A DNA stretch of 39,700 bases, taken from contig JAJFGK010000115.1 in assembly GCA_021776195.1 (NCBI GenBank), forward strand, positions 1 through 39,700, read 5' to 3'. Made by a program: the position numbers and the translations under genes. The DNA comes from Kiloniellaceae bacterium (GTDB lineage Bacteria > Pseudomonadota > Alphaproteobacteria > Kiloniellales > Kiloniellaceae). Of this stretch, positions 22,033 through 33,030 are shown piece by piece. Positions within the stretch are counted from its first letter, which is position 1; every line of letters starts with the position of its first letter. The notes beneath the pieces are model-generated. The model worked only from the letters and a program-made list of their open reading frames with translations. It ran no database searches and was not told the DNA's origin.

Positions 22033-22816
22033 GGATCGCCCGACCTTCGACGGCAAGACTGGTTTCACCAGGGCGGCGGGCCAGGGCCAACTCACCGGCG
22101 ACCTCGACGACCCGGCCAACAATGAAAAGTACGGGTGCTTTCAGTGCGCCCTGCTGGGCCAGATCGGCAATGGTCGCCAGCGTGCCGATCCGCAGGGTTT
22201 CGTCCGGCAAGGTTCCATTGGCCACTGCCGCCGCCGGGGTGTCGGCGGCGAGACCCGCTTCGGTGAGCCGGCAGGCGACCTCGGCGATGTGGGCCAGGCC
22301 CATGTAGATCACCAGGGTGGTCTCCGGGTCGGCGAGGCTTGCCCAGTTGAGCTCCAGCGGCTCGTCGTCGCGGCAGTGCCCGGTGACAAAACGCACCCCG
22401 GTCGCGCGGCCGCGATGGGTCAGGGGAATCCCCACGCTGGCGGCACAGCCGGCCGCCGCCGTCACGCCCGGCACGACTTCGAAGGGGATGCCGTGACAGG
22501 CCAGATGGGCGGCCTCCTCGCTGCCGCGGCCAAAAACGAATGGATCGCCGCCCTTGAGGCGGACGACCCGGTGACCGGCCCGGGCCAGCTTTACCAGAAG
22601 ATGGTTGGTCTCTTCTTGCGATTGGGCGTGGTCGCCGCGCGCCTTGCCCACGAAGATCCGCATGGCGCCGGGCGGAATGAGAGCCAGAATCTCATCGGAC
22701 AGCAGGCGGTCGTAGACCACCACCTCGGCTGCCTCGATCGCGCGCAGGGCCTTCAGCGTCAAGAGCTCCGGGTCTCCCGGTCCGGCTCCCACGATATGCA
22801 CCCACCCGCTTGCCAT
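22025..22816 (-). CDS. nirE: uroporphyrinogen-III C-methyltransferase (NirE)
   Basis: A 263-aa SAM-dependent methyltransferase of the SUMT/CobA family that makes precorrin-2, the precursor of siroheme and heme d1. Typical motifs are present: V-G-A-G-P-G-D-P-E-L-L-T at the N-terminus, Y-D-R-L, R-L-K-G-G-D-P-F-V-F-G-R-G, V-V-P-G-V-T-A-A and M-G-L. It lacks the CysG dehydrogenase/ferrochelatase domain. The ATG at 22816 was chosen because it begins the conserved domain; the long upstream frame covers nirS. It lies 101 bases after nirS, separated by a strong hairpin. Confidence 0.93.
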   Translation of the reverse strand: MASGWVHIVGAGPGDPELLTLKALRAIEAAEVVVYDRLLSDEILALIPPGAMRIFVGKARGDHAQSQEETNHLLVKLARAGHRVVRLKGGDPFVFGRGSEEAAHLACHGIPFEVVPGVTAAAGCAASVGIPLTHRGRATGVRFVTGHCRDDEPLELNWASLADPETTLVIYMGLAHIAEVACRLTEAGLAADTPAAAVANGTLPDETLRIGTLATIADLAQQGALKAPVLFIVGRVVEVAGELALARRPGETSLAVEGRAIHG

Positions 22817-22863
22817 TGGATCGTTTTCCCGGTGCACCAAGTTGACCCCCAATCGTTGCTGAC

Positions 22864-22896
22864 GGGGCGGCCGCACAGAGACCGTGCCGCCGCCCC
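22864..22896 (-). other. GC-rich stem-loop between nirS and nirE
   Basis: Two 13-base arms (22864-22876 and 22884-22896) pair with one mismatch around a 7-base loop. No T-run follows on the minus strand, so a strong terminator is unlikely. More likely it stabilises the 3' end of nirS mRNA or acts as a partial stop, so that nirS is expressed well above the downstream biosynthesis genes. Confidence 0.65.
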
Positions 22897-22917
22897 TTGG
22901 CCTGCCATGTGGCGGCG

Positions 22918-24717
<1,800 letters not shown>

Positions 24718-24747
24718 TCAAGCTATGCGACGCGGCGCTTCGGCTCC

Positions 24748-24761
24748 TTGACCAAAGTCAA
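24748..24761. promoter_or_regulatory. symmetric DNR/NNR-type box, TTGAC-CAAA-GTCAA, before nirS
   Basis: A perfect inverted repeat of the TTGAC half-site, centred about 64 bases upstream of the nirS ATG. The C/G at the fifth position differs from the strict FNR consensus and is tolerated in NNR/DNR sites. It should activate the nir operon. Confidence 0.8.
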
Positions 24762-24826
24762 CCCTGCTTCCTGGCGGCCTGGCCGGATGGCCCGACCATT
24801 TCCCCGCTGGCATTCCGCTGGGAGAC

Positions 24827-24840
24827 TTGAGCTTGATCAA
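24827..24840. promoter_or_regulatory. FNR/DNR-type box, TTGAG-CTTG-ATCAA, before the NirI gene
   Basis: One mismatch to the FNR consensus. Centred about 84 bases upstream of the GTG start of the NirI gene and 79 bp from the nirS box, so the two divergent promoters appear to have separate operators. Confidence 0.65.
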
Positions 24841-24917
24841 GGACAGGGGGTGTTCGGCCGCGCAGCCTGGGCGGCCTCTATCGACGATCTCATTGGACTG
24901 GGGCGGAGGAGTCGATT

Positions 24918-27056
24918 GTGAATTGCCTGGGAACGCTGCTGCGGGCTGGACTGGCCTTTGCCTTCTTCTGGCTCGCGCCGGTCGCGACCGGCCTTGCGGG
25001 TCCGGCCGATGGTGCCGGTGCCCGCCTGTCCGACCAGGCGGCCCTGCGCCAGGCTTTGCCCGAGGCCGATCGCTTCGGCCCTCTGGAAGGCGATCCCCCC
25101 GCAATCGCCGGCTACCGTGGCCAGGACCTTATCGGCTATGTCTTCTCCAGCCGGCAGATCGTCCAGTCGACCGGCTACTCGGCCAAGCCCTTGGATCTGC
25201 TGGTCGGAATGAGCCTGGAGGGCATTATCGCCGGCGTGATCATCGCCGAGCATCATGAGCCGGTCCTGGTGATCGGGGTCGGCGAGGATGACATGGACCG
25301 CTTCATCGCGCAGTATCGCGGGCTCGATATTCGCCAGCCCTTCAGGGTGACGCGCTGGCAGGGCGAGCCCGGGCTGTCGGTCGATGCGATCTCGGGCGCC
25401 ACGATCTCCTCGCAGGTCATGAACGATGCGGTTTTGCGCTCGGCGCGCGCCGTCGCGGCCAGCCGTGGCCTGCTGGGGGCGCAAGAACACAGCCTCGATT
25501 TCGCCAGCTTCAGCACGGCCGATTGGCCGGCCCTTCTTGCGGAAGGCTCGCTGCGCCGCCTGACCGTGGCGATCGGCGAGGCCGAGGATGCGCTGCGCAG
25601 GCGCGGCGGCCGCCTCTTTGCCGAAGGCGTTCCGGTGCCGGATCCGGGGGCGCCCTTCTTCGAGCTCTTCGCGGCCTTGGCCACACCGGCGCGGGTCGGC
25701 CGCAATCTTCTGGGCGAGCGCGACTACAATGCCATCATGGCGGAGCTCGAGGCCGGCGATCAGATCGTCCTGGTCGCCGGGCGCGGGCTCTGGTCTTTCA
25801 AGGGCCGCGACTACCGCCGCAGCGGGCGCTTCGACCGGCTGCAGTTGATCCAGGGCAACCGGGCCATTTCCTTCAGGGCGGACGACCACCGGCCCTTCGA
25901 GGGATTGAAAGCGGAGGCAGCGCCAGAGCTGCGCGAGATCGCGGTTTTCAAGGTCCGAAAGGCCGAGGGGTTCGATCCGGCGGACCCCTGGCGGCTACGG
26001 TTCCTGGTCTCGGGCCAGCCTGTCGAGGGCCCCCGCGGCTTCGCCCTCTTCGATCTTCCCTATGACCTGCCGGCGCGCTACATCAAGACCGCCGCCGCGC
26101 CGGAGGGCGCCGCGGAGGAGATGCCTCTCTGGCAGCGCAACTGGCGCGACCGCCAGTGGTCGATCGGAACGCTGCTGGCCGGGCTGCTGGTGCTGAGCTC
26201 GATCCTTGTGTTCCAGGACGCCGTCGCAAAGCGCAAGAAGCTCTACCAAGCGCTGCGCATCGGGTTCTTGCTCTTCACCCTGGTCTGGATCGGCTGGATC
26301 GCCGGCGCGCAGCTTTCGGTGATCAATGTCCTGACCTTCGCCAATGCCCTGCTCGAAGAGTTCCGCTGGGACTTCTTTCTGCTGGAGCCCTTGATCTTCA
26401 TCCTTTGGGGCTACGTGGCCGTGGCCCTGCTGTTCTGGGGCCGTGGCGTCTTTTGCGGCTGGCTTTGTCCCTTCGGCGCGCTGCAGGAGCTGGTCGGCCG
26501 CCTGGGGCGGCTCGCCCGCCTGCCGCAGTGGCGCCTGCCCTTTGGCTTGCACGAGCGCCTCTGGCCGATCAAGTACATCGCCTTTCTCGCCCTTGCGGCC
26601 CTGTTCCTGCACGACCCGGAGCTGGCCATCATGGGCGCCGAGGTGGAGCCCTTCAAAACCGCCATCGTTCTGAAGTTCGACCGCGCCTGGCCCTACCTGC
26701 TATATGTCGGGGTATTGCTGGTGGCCAGCCTCTTCGTGACAAGGGCCTACTGCCGCTACCTCTGCCCCCTGGGCGGCGCCCTGGCCCTGCCCGCGCGTCT
26801 GCGCATGTTCGAGTGGCTGCGCCGGCGTTGGCAGTGCGGCAAGCCCTGCCAGAACTGCGCCGTTTCCTGTCCGGTCCAGGCGATCCACCCGGAGGGCCGG
26901 ATCAATCCCAACGAATGCATTCACTGCCTGAATTGCCAGGTGAACTACTATGACGACAGCCTCTGCCCGGTCCTGGTGGAGCGCGGCCGCCGGCGCGAGC
27001 GCGCCCGCGGCCCTGGACGCGGCCCTGGACCCGGCACAACGGCGGACCCGGCCTGA
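24918..27056 (+). CDS. nirI: NirI/NosR-family flavo-iron-sulfur membrane protein
   Basis: A 712-aa protein. Signal peptide (1-27), a periplasmic FMN-binding domain with S159-G160-A161-T162 as the covalent flavin site, then six or so membrane helices (from about residue 415). Two CxxxCP motifs (C513/C517 and C612/C616) and C-terminal ferredoxin motifs (C640, C644, C647, C651 and C667, C670, C673, C683) follow. The start is GTG, with GGAGGAG 6 bases before it. NirI in Paracoccus is needed for nirS expression; NosR supports nitrous oxide reductase. I choose NirI because the gene is divergent from nirS and no nosZ is present, but the two are close homologues. ApbE/NirX at 10285 would flavinylate it. 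Confidence 0.85.
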   Translation: MNCLGTLLRAGLAFAFFWLAPVATGLAGPADGAGARLSDQAALRQALPEADRFGPLEGDPPAIAGYRGQDLIGYVFSSRQIVQSTGYSAKPLDLLVGMSLEGIIAGVIIAEHHEPVLVIGVGEDDMDRFIAQYRGLDIRQPFRVTRWQGEPGLSVDAISGATISSQVMNDAVLRSARAVAASRGLLGAQEHSLDFASFSTADWPALLAEGSLRRLTVAIGEAEDALRRRGGRLFAEGVPVPDPGAPFFELFAALATPARVGRNLLGERDYNAIMAELEAGDQIVLVAGRGLWSFKGRDYRRSGRFDRLQLIQGNRAISFRADDHRPFEGLKAEAAPELREIAVFKVRKAEGFDPADPWRLRFLVSGQPVEGPRGFALFDLPYDLPARYIKTAAAPEGAAEEMPLWQRNWRDRQWSIGTLLAGLLVLSSILVFQDAVAKRKKLYQALRIGFLLFTLVWIGWIAGAQLSVINVLTFANALLEEFRWDFFLLEPLIFILWGYVAVALLFWGRGVFCGWLCPFGALQELVGRLGRLARLPQWRLPFGLHERLWPIKYIAFLALAALFLHDPELAIMGAEVEPFKTAIVLKFDRAWPYLLYVGVLLVASLFVTRAYCRYLCPLGGALALPARLRMFEWLRRRWQCGKPCQNCAVSCPVQAIHPEGRINPNECIHCLNCQVNYYDDSLCPVLVERGRRRERARGPGRGPGPGTTADPA

Positions 27057-27067
27057 TCGGAGGGGCT

Positions 27068-30000
27068 CTAACCCCGCTTCTCCAGCACGGCTCTGCCGGC
27101 CAGCGCTTCTCTGAGCACCGCGGCGAGGGCCTGTTTCTGGAAGGGCTTGTTGAGCAGCCGCGTGTCGGCGTCCAGGACGCCATCGCGCATGGCCGCCTCG
27201 GCAGGGTAGCCGGACATGAAGACCACCGCCAGATCGGGGAACTGCAGGGCAACTTCCCGGGCGAACTGCGGGCCGCTGACACCGCCGGGCAGGACCACGT
27301 CGGACAGGATCAGGTCGACCGCCGCGCCGTTTTCCAGGACCGCACGGGCGGCGGTCGCCTCGGGCACGTCGACCACCCTATATCCGAGGCCCTCCACCAT
27401 CTTCACCGTCATGGCCCGGACCTCGGAATCGTCCTCGATGACAAGCACGGTCTCGCCCCGGCCGCGCGGCGCGGACGCCTCGGGCGCCGGCGGTTCGGCC
27501 TCGACCACATGACCGGCCCGCGGCAGGTAGAGCCTCACCGTCGTCCCCCGGCCAAGCGTGCTCTCGATTTCAAGATGTCCGTTCGACTGCTTGGCAAAGC
27601 CATAGACCATGGAAAGCCCCAGACCGCTGCCCGCGCCAACCGGTTTGGTGGTGAAAAAGGGCTCTACGGCATGGGCCAAAACATCGGCCGTCATGCCGCT
27701 ACCGTTGTCGGTCACCTCCAGCAGCAGATAGTCGCCGACGATGGCCTCGGGATTGCGCTTCACGTAGGCCGCATCGAGGGTGGCGTTGCGGCAAGCGATG
27801 GTCAGCTCGCCGCCGTCCGGCATGGCGTCGCGGGCGTTGATCGCCAGGTTCAACAGGGCATTCTCGACCTGGCCGGGATCGGCCCTTGCCGGCACCAGAG
27901 AATCCGCCATGACCGTGATGATCGTCACGGTCTCGCCCAGCGTGCGCAGCAACAGCTCCGACAGGCCCTCGACCAACTCCGCCAGATCGATGGTCTTGGG
28001 CTGCAGCGACTGCTGGCGTGAGAAAGCCAGCAAGCGATGGGTCAGTTCGGCACCGCGCCGCGACGCGCGCATGATGGCCTGACTATAGGACTCGCCGCCG
28101 CCGGTGGCCGCCAGCAGCTCGGCATTGCCTTGGATCACCGCCAGCAGGTTGTTGAAGTCGTGCGCCACCCCGCCGGTGAGCTGACCCACGGCCTCCATCT
28201 TCTGGGCCTGGGACAGGCGGGCCTCCATCTCCTTCATCTCGGTGATGTCGCTGGTCAGGCTGCAAACCCCGACGATCCGGCCCTGGTCGTCGCGCAAGGG
28301 AAACTTTGCATTCAGCAGATGACGGGTCCGGCCGCCGTGGTCCTCGACCACCACCTGCTGACGCGGCTCGCCCGTGGCCAGTACCTCACGATCGGCCGCC
28401 AGGTAGCGTCCGGCGACTTCGGCGGGCAGGAAGTCGGCGGTGCTGCGGCCAATGAACGCGCTATTGTCGAAACCGAACTCCGCGGCGGTGTTGCCGCTGA
28501 CCGCCATGAGGCGGCAGTCGGTGTCCTTCAGTGCGATCTGGATCGGCGCATTGTCGAGGATCGCGCGCAGCCAGGCATCGCGGGTGCGCACCGCTTCTTC
28601 GGCGACCTTGATGTCGGTGATGTCCTGAATGGTGCCGCGGTAACCGATGGGCCGACCCATTGCGTCGCTCTCCAACTCGGCAACTCCGCGCAGCCAAATC
28701 TGGGCGCGGTCCGGGCGAATGAAACGGTACTCCACCCGATAGCCCTCGGGGTCCGGAGCAGCAGCACCCTTTTCGCCGTAGAGGTCAGCGATGCGATCGC
28801 GATCATCCGGATGCACCCATTCCAGATAGCGTGTCACGTCGCTCGGCAAGCTTTCGGCCGGAAGGCCCAGAATCGTCGCGGCTTCTTCGGACCAGTGGGT
28901 CAGGGTCTTTTCCGCGAAGGAGTAACGCCAATAAGCCAACTTCACCTGGCGGAGCGCTTCGGCGAGTCGTGCTTCGCTTTCATCGCGCTCGGACTGGGCC
29001 TCGTTTCGCACCGCCATTTCCTGCTGCAGGCCCGCGTTGGCCGCCTCCAGTTCAGCGGTGCGGGCCCGCACCCGGTCCTCGAGGTCGCGATTGACCTCGC
29101 GCAGCGCATCTTCGGCCTCCACCCGCCAGGTCACGTCCGTGGTGGTACCTCGATAACCGCAAAACACGCCCTTGGCATCGAACACGGGGACGCCCGACAC
29201 CTGGCGGTGCAATGTCGTACCGCGGCGGGTTTGTGCGCGATAGCGCAGGTCGCGAAAGGACCGGCGAGCCTCGAGGTCGGCGCGGTGTGCCTGCCAGAAC
29301 TTGGTTTCCGGGTCGCCCAGGGCACTTTCCCAACGCGTCAGCCCGATGAGCTTTGCCCCATCTTCACCGGTGAGACGATCGAATCCGTCGGAAAGCCAGG
29401 TGAGGCGATGGTCGGGGCCGGTTTCCCAGAACCAGTCTGTGGCCGATTCGGCAAAGTCGCGAAACCGTTCCTCGCTGCGGCGCAGCGTTTCCTCGGCCTG
29501 GTGCCGGTCGTCGAGATCGACGACCTGGGCCACGAATCCGGCCGGCGTGCCATCGGCATCGCGCAGGGCGAAGACCACGGCAAGCCCCCAAATCGGCCGC
29601 CCGTTCTTGCGGCGGTAGTAGCATTCGTGGCGGAAGCGGTCGATCTCCCCATCCCACAATCGCCGCAGCCGTGTCGTCACCTCCGGCAGCCCTTCCGGGT
29701 CGATCACATCCGAGAAAGACTGACCCGGAAGCTCCGCCGTGTCGTAGCCGAGCAGATCGTGGAAGGCCTGATTGACCTCGCGGAACGCCCCCGAAGGCGC
29801 ACAGATCGCGGTGCCGACGCTGCTCAGTGCGAAGAGGTCGAGAAAGCGCTGCTCGCTGGAGCGCAACGCGGTGGCGGCGGCACTGCCGCGGGCGATCTCA
29901 TCGGATAGACCGCGCAGGTCGCCCAGCCACAGGATAAACCCCAGTCCCAATAGCACGAACCCGCCGAGAAACCCGACGAACTTCTCCAGCAGAGCCTCGA

Positions 30001-30223
30001 GCGGGGTATCGCCGATCACGGCGAACCGGTTGAGGGCCGGGAAGTTGTCCGTGAGATCGAGGAGGCTGCCGAACAGCAAAAGCGCAAATCCACCGACGAT
30101 CAGAGGCCAGCCCCGGCCAGGCGGCCGCTGTCCCGCGCGAACCTTGATCGTGATGAAGCCCAGAAGGACGAGCAGCACGACAACCCGGACGGACTCCAGG
30201 ACGATGTCGGTAGTCAGTGTCAC
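27068..30223 (-). CDS. hybrid sensor histidine kinase with four PAS domains
   Basis: A 1051-aa membrane kinase. Two N-terminal helices (about residues 10-25 and 40-55) and a third at 82-100 precede four PAS domains: about 122-240, 250-370, 420-540 and 545-660, joined by a short coiled coil (about 370-415). The HisKA phospho-acceptor is H688 in V-A-H-D-F-N-N, the HATPase domain spans 780-905 (N-L-A-I-N-A-R-D-A-M, D-N-G-S-G-M, G-S-G-L-G-L), and a receiver domain begins near 925 with E930-D931-D932 and phospho-acceptor D975. No output domain is present, so phosphate must pass to another protein. It ends 11 bases from the NirI gene, tail to tail. The signal is unknown. Confidence 0.92.
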   Translation of the reverse strand: MTLTTDIVLESVRVVVLLVLLGFITIKVRAGQRPPGRGWPLIVGGFALLLFGSLLDLTDNFPALNRFAVIGDTPLEALLEKFVGFLGGFVLLGLGFILWLGDLRGLSDEIARGSAAATALRSSEQRFLDLFALSSVGTAICAPSGAFREVNQAFHDLLGYDTAELPGQSFSDVIDPEGLPEVTTRLRRLWDGEIDRFRHECYYRRKNGRPIWGLAVVFALRDADGTPAGFVAQVVDLDDRHQAEETLRRSEERFRDFAESATDWFWETGPDHRLTWLSDGFDRLTGEDGAKLIGLTRWESALGDPETKFWQAHRADLEARRSFRDLRYRAQTRRGTTLHRQVSGVPVFDAKGVFCGYRGTTTDVTWRVEAEDALREVNRDLEDRVRARTAELEAANAGLQQEMAVRNEAQSERDESEARLAEALRQVKLAYWRYSFAEKTLTHWSEEAATILGLPAESLPSDVTRYLEWVHPDDRDRIADLYGEKGAAAPDPEGYRVEYRFIRPDRAQIWLRGVAELESDAMGRPIGYRGTIQDITDIKVAEEAVRTRDAWLRAILDNAPIQIALKDTDCRLMAVSGNTAAEFGFDNSAFIGRSTADFLPAEVAGRYLAADREVLATGEPRQQVVVEDHGGRTRHLLNAKFPLRDDQGRIVGVCSLTSDITEMKEMEARLSQAQKMEAVGQLTGGVAHDFNNLLAVIQGNAELLAATGGGESYSQAIMRASRRGAELTHRLLAFSRQQSLQPKTIDLAELVEGLSELLLRTLGETVTIITVMADSLVPARADPGQVENALLNLAINARDAMPDGGELTIACRNATLDAAYVKRNPEAIVGDYLLLEVTDNGSGMTADVLAHAVEPFFTTKPVGAGSGLGLSMVYGFAKQSNGHLEIESTLGRGTTVRLYLPRAGHVVEAEPPAPEASAPRGRGETVLVIEDDSEVRAMTVKMVEGLGYRVVDVPEATAARAVLENGAAVDLILSDVVLPGGVSGPQFAREVALQFPDLAVVFMSGYPAEAAMRDGVLDADTRLLNKPFQKQALAAVLREALAGRAVLEKRG

Positions 30224-30497
30224 GATGGCCGACCCATTGCAGCACGGCCCAACACCGCGCCGCGCCTGCGGGACGCGACGACTAGCTCCATAACTTGACG
30301 GCTATTGACAACGACGTCCCCTTCCCGGGCAGCCATGCGATCGGTTTTTCGAAACCTAGCATTGGTTACGGCACAGCGTGAAGCCTTAGGCGATCCGTCG
30401 CCGTCATTTTACACCTTTAATTGTAGTGTCGGTTTGGAAACATCTGAGGGATAGGTTGCGTCCTGGCGCGAGGCGCGTGAGAGTGCCTGATCACAAA
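30224..30497. other. divergent intergenic region, no gene seen
   Basis: 274 bases between the kinase and the Gfo/Idh/MocA gene. It contains a TTGACA (30305-30310) without a convincing -10 element, a weak GGTTT/AAACC hairpin (30343-30356), and an A/T-rich stretch at 30406-30426. No FNR-type box is seen. It must hold the promoters of both genes, but I cannot place them. Confidence 0.5.
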
Positions 30498-31511
30498 ATG
30501 GGAACGGCGAAAGTACCGGCAGTGCCACCATCCACTTCGACAGGCGTTAAGCTGGGGATTATCGGCTTCGGCATTATGGGCGAGCGCCTGCTGCGCAGCG
30601 CGCTGGAGCAGGATCTAGACCTGCTTCAGGTCGTGGGCGTCTGGGATCCCAGCGCCGCGGCCGGACAACGCCTCGCCGCGGCGCTGCCACGGGTGCCGCG
30701 CCTGGCCGATGCCCAGGCCGTCATCACCGCCGCGGACTGTGTCTACCTGGCGTCGCCGCCGGCGACCCATTTGGACTATGCCCGCGCCGCGCTGGCCGAG
30801 GGCCGGGCCGTCTTTAGCGAAAAGCCGCTGGCGGTCGACCTGGAAGATGCCCGGGTCTTCAGCGCGGCGGTCGAGGCCGATGGACTGCGCGCCGCGGTGA
30901 ACTTCGTCCTCGCCTCCTCGCCGGCCGTCAACCAGCTGCGCGCCTGGCGCGACGGCGGTCTTGTCGGCACCGCCAAGTCCCTTGAGATCGAGGTCGGATT
31001 CGCCCAATGGCCGCGGCCCTGGCAGTCCGACGCCGCGGGCTGGCTCGGCAAACGCGACCAGGGCGGCTTCACCCGCGAGGTGATCTCCCACTTTCTTTTT
31101 CTGAGTCGCCGCCTGCTTGGGCCCTTGGTGTTGCTGGAGGGCCAGGCCACTTTCCCGCCCGGCGACGCCAGCGAGACCCTGGTCCGCGCCAGACTCACCG
31201 CCGGCGGCCTGCCGGTGACCCTCGACGGCGCCGTGGGCAGCACCGAAAAACCCGATCACAACATCTGGATGCTGGAGGGCGACCGAGGGGCCATCCGCTT
31301 GCGCGACTGGTCGATCGCCGAGCGGCGGCTGGCCAATGGCGCCTGGGCCGAGGCGCCCCACGCCATCGCCAACGAGGTAGGTCGACCGCTGGTTCTGGCC
31401 CGCCAACTCGCCAAGGTCATCCGCATGACCCGGGGCGAGACGCAGGATCTCGCCACGGTGCGCGAGGCCCTGGAGGTTCAGGAGATCGTCGAGGCGATCC
31501 TGGCGGGGTGA
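30498..31511 (+). CDS. Gfo/Idh/MocA-family oxidoreductase
   Basis: A 337-aa NAD(P)-dependent oxidoreductase. The Rossmann fold begins with K-L-G-I-I-G-F-G-I-M-G, followed by A-S-P-P-A-T-H and the E-K-P-L-A motif with its conserved lysine. The C-terminal alpha/beta domain is complete. Substrates in this family are sugars, inositols and related polyols, and cannot be told from the sequence. The ATG at 30498 is preferred to the GTG at 30426, whose first 24 codons do not resemble the family. It is followed by an AraC-type regulator 17 bases downstream. Confidence 0.87.
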   Translation: MGTAKVPAVPPSTSTGVKLGIIGFGIMGERLLRSALEQDLDLLQVVGVWDPSAAAGQRLAAALPRVPRLADAQAVITAADCVYLASPPATHLDYARAALAEGRAVFSEKPLAVDLEDARVFSAAVEADGLRAAVNFVLASSPAVNQLRAWRDGGLVGTAKSLEIEVGFAQWPRPWQSDAAGWLGKRDQGGFTREVISHFLFLSRRLLGPLVLLEGQATFPPGDASETLVRARLTAGGLPVTLDGAVGSTEKPDHNIWMLEGDRGAIRLRDWSIAERRLANGAWAEAPHAIANEVGRPLVLARQLAKVIRMTRGETQDLATVREALEVQEIVEAILAG

Positions 31512-31528
31512 GGGCGGGGAGCCGGGCG

Positions 31529-32407
31529 ATGGCGGGAGTAGGTCCCTTCTGTTCCGATATCGAGGCCGGGCCATTTCGGTTCGAAACCTTCGAACCACCC
31601 ACGGCCCTGCGACCCATCCTGCGACGTTCGTTCTTCGCCGAGGGCACCATTGCTTACAGATCCGACACGATTCTGCCCAATGGCCTGGTCGCGGCCCTGG
31701 TCAATCTCGGCCGGCCGCATCGCCTCGGCAAGTCGGCCCGGGCCGATGACAATCCCCTCTACCGCGACGGGTGGCTCCACGGCGTCCAAACCACCCCGCT
31801 GGTCAACAAGCCCTGCGCGGGAACGAAGGTCCTTGGTCTGCTTTTCGAGCCCATCGGGTTCCACTGTCTATTCGGCTCGGATATGCGCGGCCTGGTCGAC
31901 CGGACCTTCGGTCTGCGCGAGATATTGCCTGGCGACCTGATCGAGACAATTGGCACTCATTGCCATAGCGCGGACAGCGCGGAGAGCCACGGGCGGCTGC
32001 ACCGCGCTTTACTCGGGCGACCCAGCGATCCGCCCGCCGACTGGCTATCGGATCTGTATCGGGCGATCAAGGCGAGCCAGGGCGCCTTGAGCCTGGCCGA
32101 GGCTTACCGGGCGACCGGTCATAGTGCGCGGCACGCGATCGCGGCCTTCAAATTCGCTGTCGGGGTCAGCCCGAAAGTGCTCTGCCGCATCTACCGGCTG
32201 AACGCATTGCTGCAGGCGATCGACCCTCGTTCCGCGGTCGACTGGACCGCCTTGTCCCATGCCCACGGCTTCTATGATCAAGCCCACTTCAACCATGAGT
32301 TCCGCAAGTTTTCCGGCCTGCCGCCGAACCGCTATCTGGCGCAACGGCGCCGCGACCTGTCCCACTTGGGCCAAGGAGAAAGTGTCCATTTCGTGCCGAC
32401 GCGATGA
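31529..32407 (+). CDS. AraC-family transcriptional regulator
   Basis: A 292-aa regulator. The N-terminal sensor domain (about 15-160; P-P-T-A-L-R-P-I-L-R-R-S-F-F, L-P-N-G-L-V-A-A-L-V-N-L-G) resembles the DUF6597 type, and the C-terminal domain (about 187-282) carries two helix-turn-helix motifs. The second is typical: Y-D-Q-A-H-F-N-H-E-F-R-K-F-S-G-L-P-P-N-R-Y. An AGGGCGGGGAG tract precedes the ATG. The frame continues upstream over the preceding gene, which is a shadow. It may control the neighbouring Gfo/Idh/MocA and SRPBCC genes; no target is seen. Confidence 0.88.
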   Translation: MAGVGPFCSDIEAGPFRFETFEPPTALRPILRRSFFAEGTIAYRSDTILPNGLVAALVNLGRPHRLGKSARADDNPLYRDGWLHGVQTTPLVNKPCAGTKVLGLLFEPIGFHCLFGSDMRGLVDRTFGLREILPGDLIETIGTHCHSADSAESHGRLHRALLGRPSDPPADWLSDLYRAIKASQGALSLAEAYRATGHSARHAIAAFKFAVGVSPKVLCRIYRLNALLQAIDPRSAVDWTALSHAHGFYDQAHFNHEFRKFSGLPPNRYLAQRRRDLSHLGQGESVHFVPTR

Positions 32408-32489
32408 GGTCATTTTTTTACAAGACCGAGGGTTCGGTGATTTCGTACCACTGATCGCAGCGAGCCTGGCAATCCGAGGAGGAGCGGCG

Positions 32490-32915
32490 ATGTCATTCAT
32501 GGTCGAGGAAGTCATTGCGGCGCCGACTGGCCTGGTTTGGAAACACCTCAGCGACCCGACAGGGATGAGCCGCTGGATGGCGGGAATAGAGGCCATGCGA
32601 AGCGCTGATGGCAAACCGCTGGCAACCGGCAGCGAGCTGATCTTCACGGCGCGCGGCGCCGAGCGCTCGTCGCGGGTACTCGAATGCCGCCGCGGGGAGG
32701 TCCTGGTCCTCCAGTCGGTCCAGGGGCGCGTCACCGCGACCTATCGCTATAGATTGGAGGATCAAGGCGAGGCCACGCGTGTCTCCTTACAGGCGGACTG
32801 TGTCGCCACCGGTTGGGTCCGGTTAGTCGCCCCTCTGATCGGTGTGCTGATGCGCCGCGCCGACAGCAGCCAACTGGCGGCGCTGAAGGAAGCTGTCCTG
32901 ACAGCGAAATGCTGA
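32490..32915 (+). CDS. SRPBCC-family (START-like) protein
   Basis: A 141-aa soluble protein of the SRPBCC/polyketide-cyclase type, recognised from the N-terminal beta strand, W-K-H-L-S-D-P, G-M-S-R-W-M-A-G-I-E, and the C-terminal long helix. The fold binds hydrophobic ligands in a cavity; the ligand is not predictable. A GAGGAGGAG site lies 6 bases before the ATG at 32490. It is 82 bases downstream of the AraC gene and may be its target. Confidence 0.75.
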   Translation: MSFMVEEVIAAPTGLVWKHLSDPTGMSRWMAGIEAMRSADGKPLATGSELIFTARGAERSSRVLECRRGEVLVLQSVQGRVTATYRYRLEDQGEATRVSLQADCVATGWVRLVAPLIGVLMRRADSSQLAALKEAVLTAKC

Positions 32916-33030
32916 CAGCGGAATCCGTCTGGCAAGACGGACGACCGCGGGCTTGACCCGGTGCCCATGCCTTCCTAGCCTCCCAATGGTTCGGTTGTCT
33001 CCAACCCTGTCGCGAAGACCCCATCGCCTC

